DNA from: Proteobacteria bacterium UBA6492
Lineage (GTDB): Bacteria > Pseudomonadota > Gammaproteobacteria > UBA6429 > Thiohalophilaceae
DNA: 6,912 nucleotides
Assembly: GCA_002436485.1 (NCBI GenBank)
Contig: DJMK01000078.1
Span: forward strand, 1 to 6,912
Direction: 5' to 3'
Shown here: piece after piece, positions 6,238 to 6,912 of the stretch
Layout: each line of letters begins with the position of its first letter
How positions within the stretch are numbered: position 1 is the stretch's first letter
Translations under genes and position numbers: made by a program
The notes under the pieces: model-generated
Database searches by the model: none
The model's input: the letters and a program-made list of their open reading frames with translations, nothing else
What the model was told of the DNA's origin: nothing

Positions 6238-6912
6238 TTAGCGTAATGAGCTCGAACTGAATTGCATGAATTGAGCAAGCGTTTCAGCCATCGCAGTACC
6301 GATACGATCAGCAAAACGCTTCCAGTAATCCGGTTTGGGTGTGAAATCAACAATGGTTTCGGCCTTGATGACTTCGCGTGCCACATGGCTGCTGCTGCCA
6401 AGCGCATCTGCTAATCCCAGTTTAACGCTTTCCTCACCTGTCCATACCAGACCGCTAAACAGCTTTGCGTCATCTTTCAGTTTGTCACCACGCCCTTCTT
6501 TGACCGTGTCGATAAATTGCTGATGAATATTACCAAGCAATTGTCTGGCGTGAGCAACTTCTTCCTCGCGCTGTGGTGAGAATGGGTCAAGAAAGCCCTT
6601 GTTTTCTCCCGCTGTGTACAGACGCCTTTCAACGCCCAACTTGTCCATGGCATCTACAAAGCCAAAACCATTCATAATGACGCCAATGGATCCAACGATA
6701 CTCGCTTTGTCTACGTAGATAGCATCCGCTGCAGCTGCAATGTAATAACCGCCCGAGGCGCAAATGTCTGTCACCACAGCGTAAAGCTTTGTATTTGGAT
6801 ATTTCGCGCGAAGTCGTTTTATCTCATCATTAATATAACCCGCCTGTACCGGGCTGCCGCCGGGACTATTGATCCGCAGAATAACACCTTTAGTATTGTG
6901 GTCCTCAAACGC
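6238..6912 (-). CDS. S49-family serine peptidase (SppA/SohB type), C-terminal part (5' end outside window)
   Basis: The last 224 residues of a signal-peptide-peptidase-like serine protease; the start lies beyond 6912. Fragment residues RINSPGGSPVQA (13-24) match the conserved oxyanion region, CASGGYYIAAAADAIY (51-66) carries the expected nucleophile Ser53, and AGENKGFLDPFSP (101-113) carries the expected general base Lys105. The Ser-Lys distance of 52 residues equals that of Bacillus subtilis SppA (Ser147/Lys199), so this is a single-domain catalytic subunit type rather than the doubled 67-kDa Escherichia coli SppA form. KLFSGLVWTGEESVKLGLAD further on is typical of the family. Such enzymes are membrane-anchored and degrade leftover signal peptides or other membrane-proximal peptides; the anchor would be in the missing N-terminus. 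The TAA stop is 25 bp before the dsrS-like start on the same strand, suggesting co-transcription. Confidence 0.93.
   Translation of the reverse strand, partial: AFEDHNTKGVILRINSPGGSPVQAGYINDEIKRLRAKYPNTKLYAVVTDICASGGYYIAAAADAIYVDKASIVGSIGVIMNGFGFVDAMDKLGVERRLYTAGENKGFLDPFSPQREEEVAHARQLLGNIHQQFIDTVKEGRGDKLKDDAKLFSGLVWTGEESVKLGLADALGSSSHVAREVIKAETIVDFTPKPDYWKRFADRIGTAMAETLAQFMQFSSSSLR

Noticed and set aside
6213..6407. N-terminal extension of the dsrS-like frame up to an ATG at 6407 (65 extra residues)
   Set aside because: Most of it overlaps the well-supported S49 peptidase gene on the same strand in another frame, and its residues do not look like a conserved domain; family-like sequence starts near the ATG at 6212.

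Overview
The window looks like a piece of a gammaproteobacterial chromosome. Compact gene spacing, the protein families present and the close resemblance of one gene to dsrS of purple and other sulfur bacteria suggest this; the genus cannot be named from the sequence. There is no mobile element, RNA gene or CRISPR array, and base composition looks even throughout (judged by eye, not computed).

Plus strand, 1-2201: the last 115 codons of a secretin-like outer-membrane protein, followed by a complete M61-family metallopeptidase with a C-terminal PDZ domain. The two are joined by an ATGA stop/start overlap, so they are very probably co-transcribed and translationally coupled.

Minus strand, 2210-6912, read from right to left: the C-terminal part of an S49 (SppA/SohB-type) serine peptidase; a dsrS-like gene starting 25 bp later; an unrecognised gene of up to 199 codons that starts at or inside the end of the dsrS-like gene; then, after a 68-bp gap with a good sigma70-type promoter candidate, egtB and egtD separated by one base. 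The egtD end and the M61 end converge with only 8 bp between them and no visible terminator.

Functionally, egtB-egtD is a minimal ergothioneine module. EgtD trimethylates histidine to hercynine, and EgtB joins hercynine to a thiol donor through an O2-dependent iron centre. No egtA, egtC or egtE is present, and the EgtB sequence looks like the type thought to use cysteine directly, so the final C-S lyase step must be encoded elsewhere. The most interesting part is the less-known dsrS-like plus unknown-protein pair lying between a membrane-associated peptidase and a thiol-metabolite operon. I see no clear evidence of a wholly new system, but this pair is the best candidate for uncharacterised biology here.
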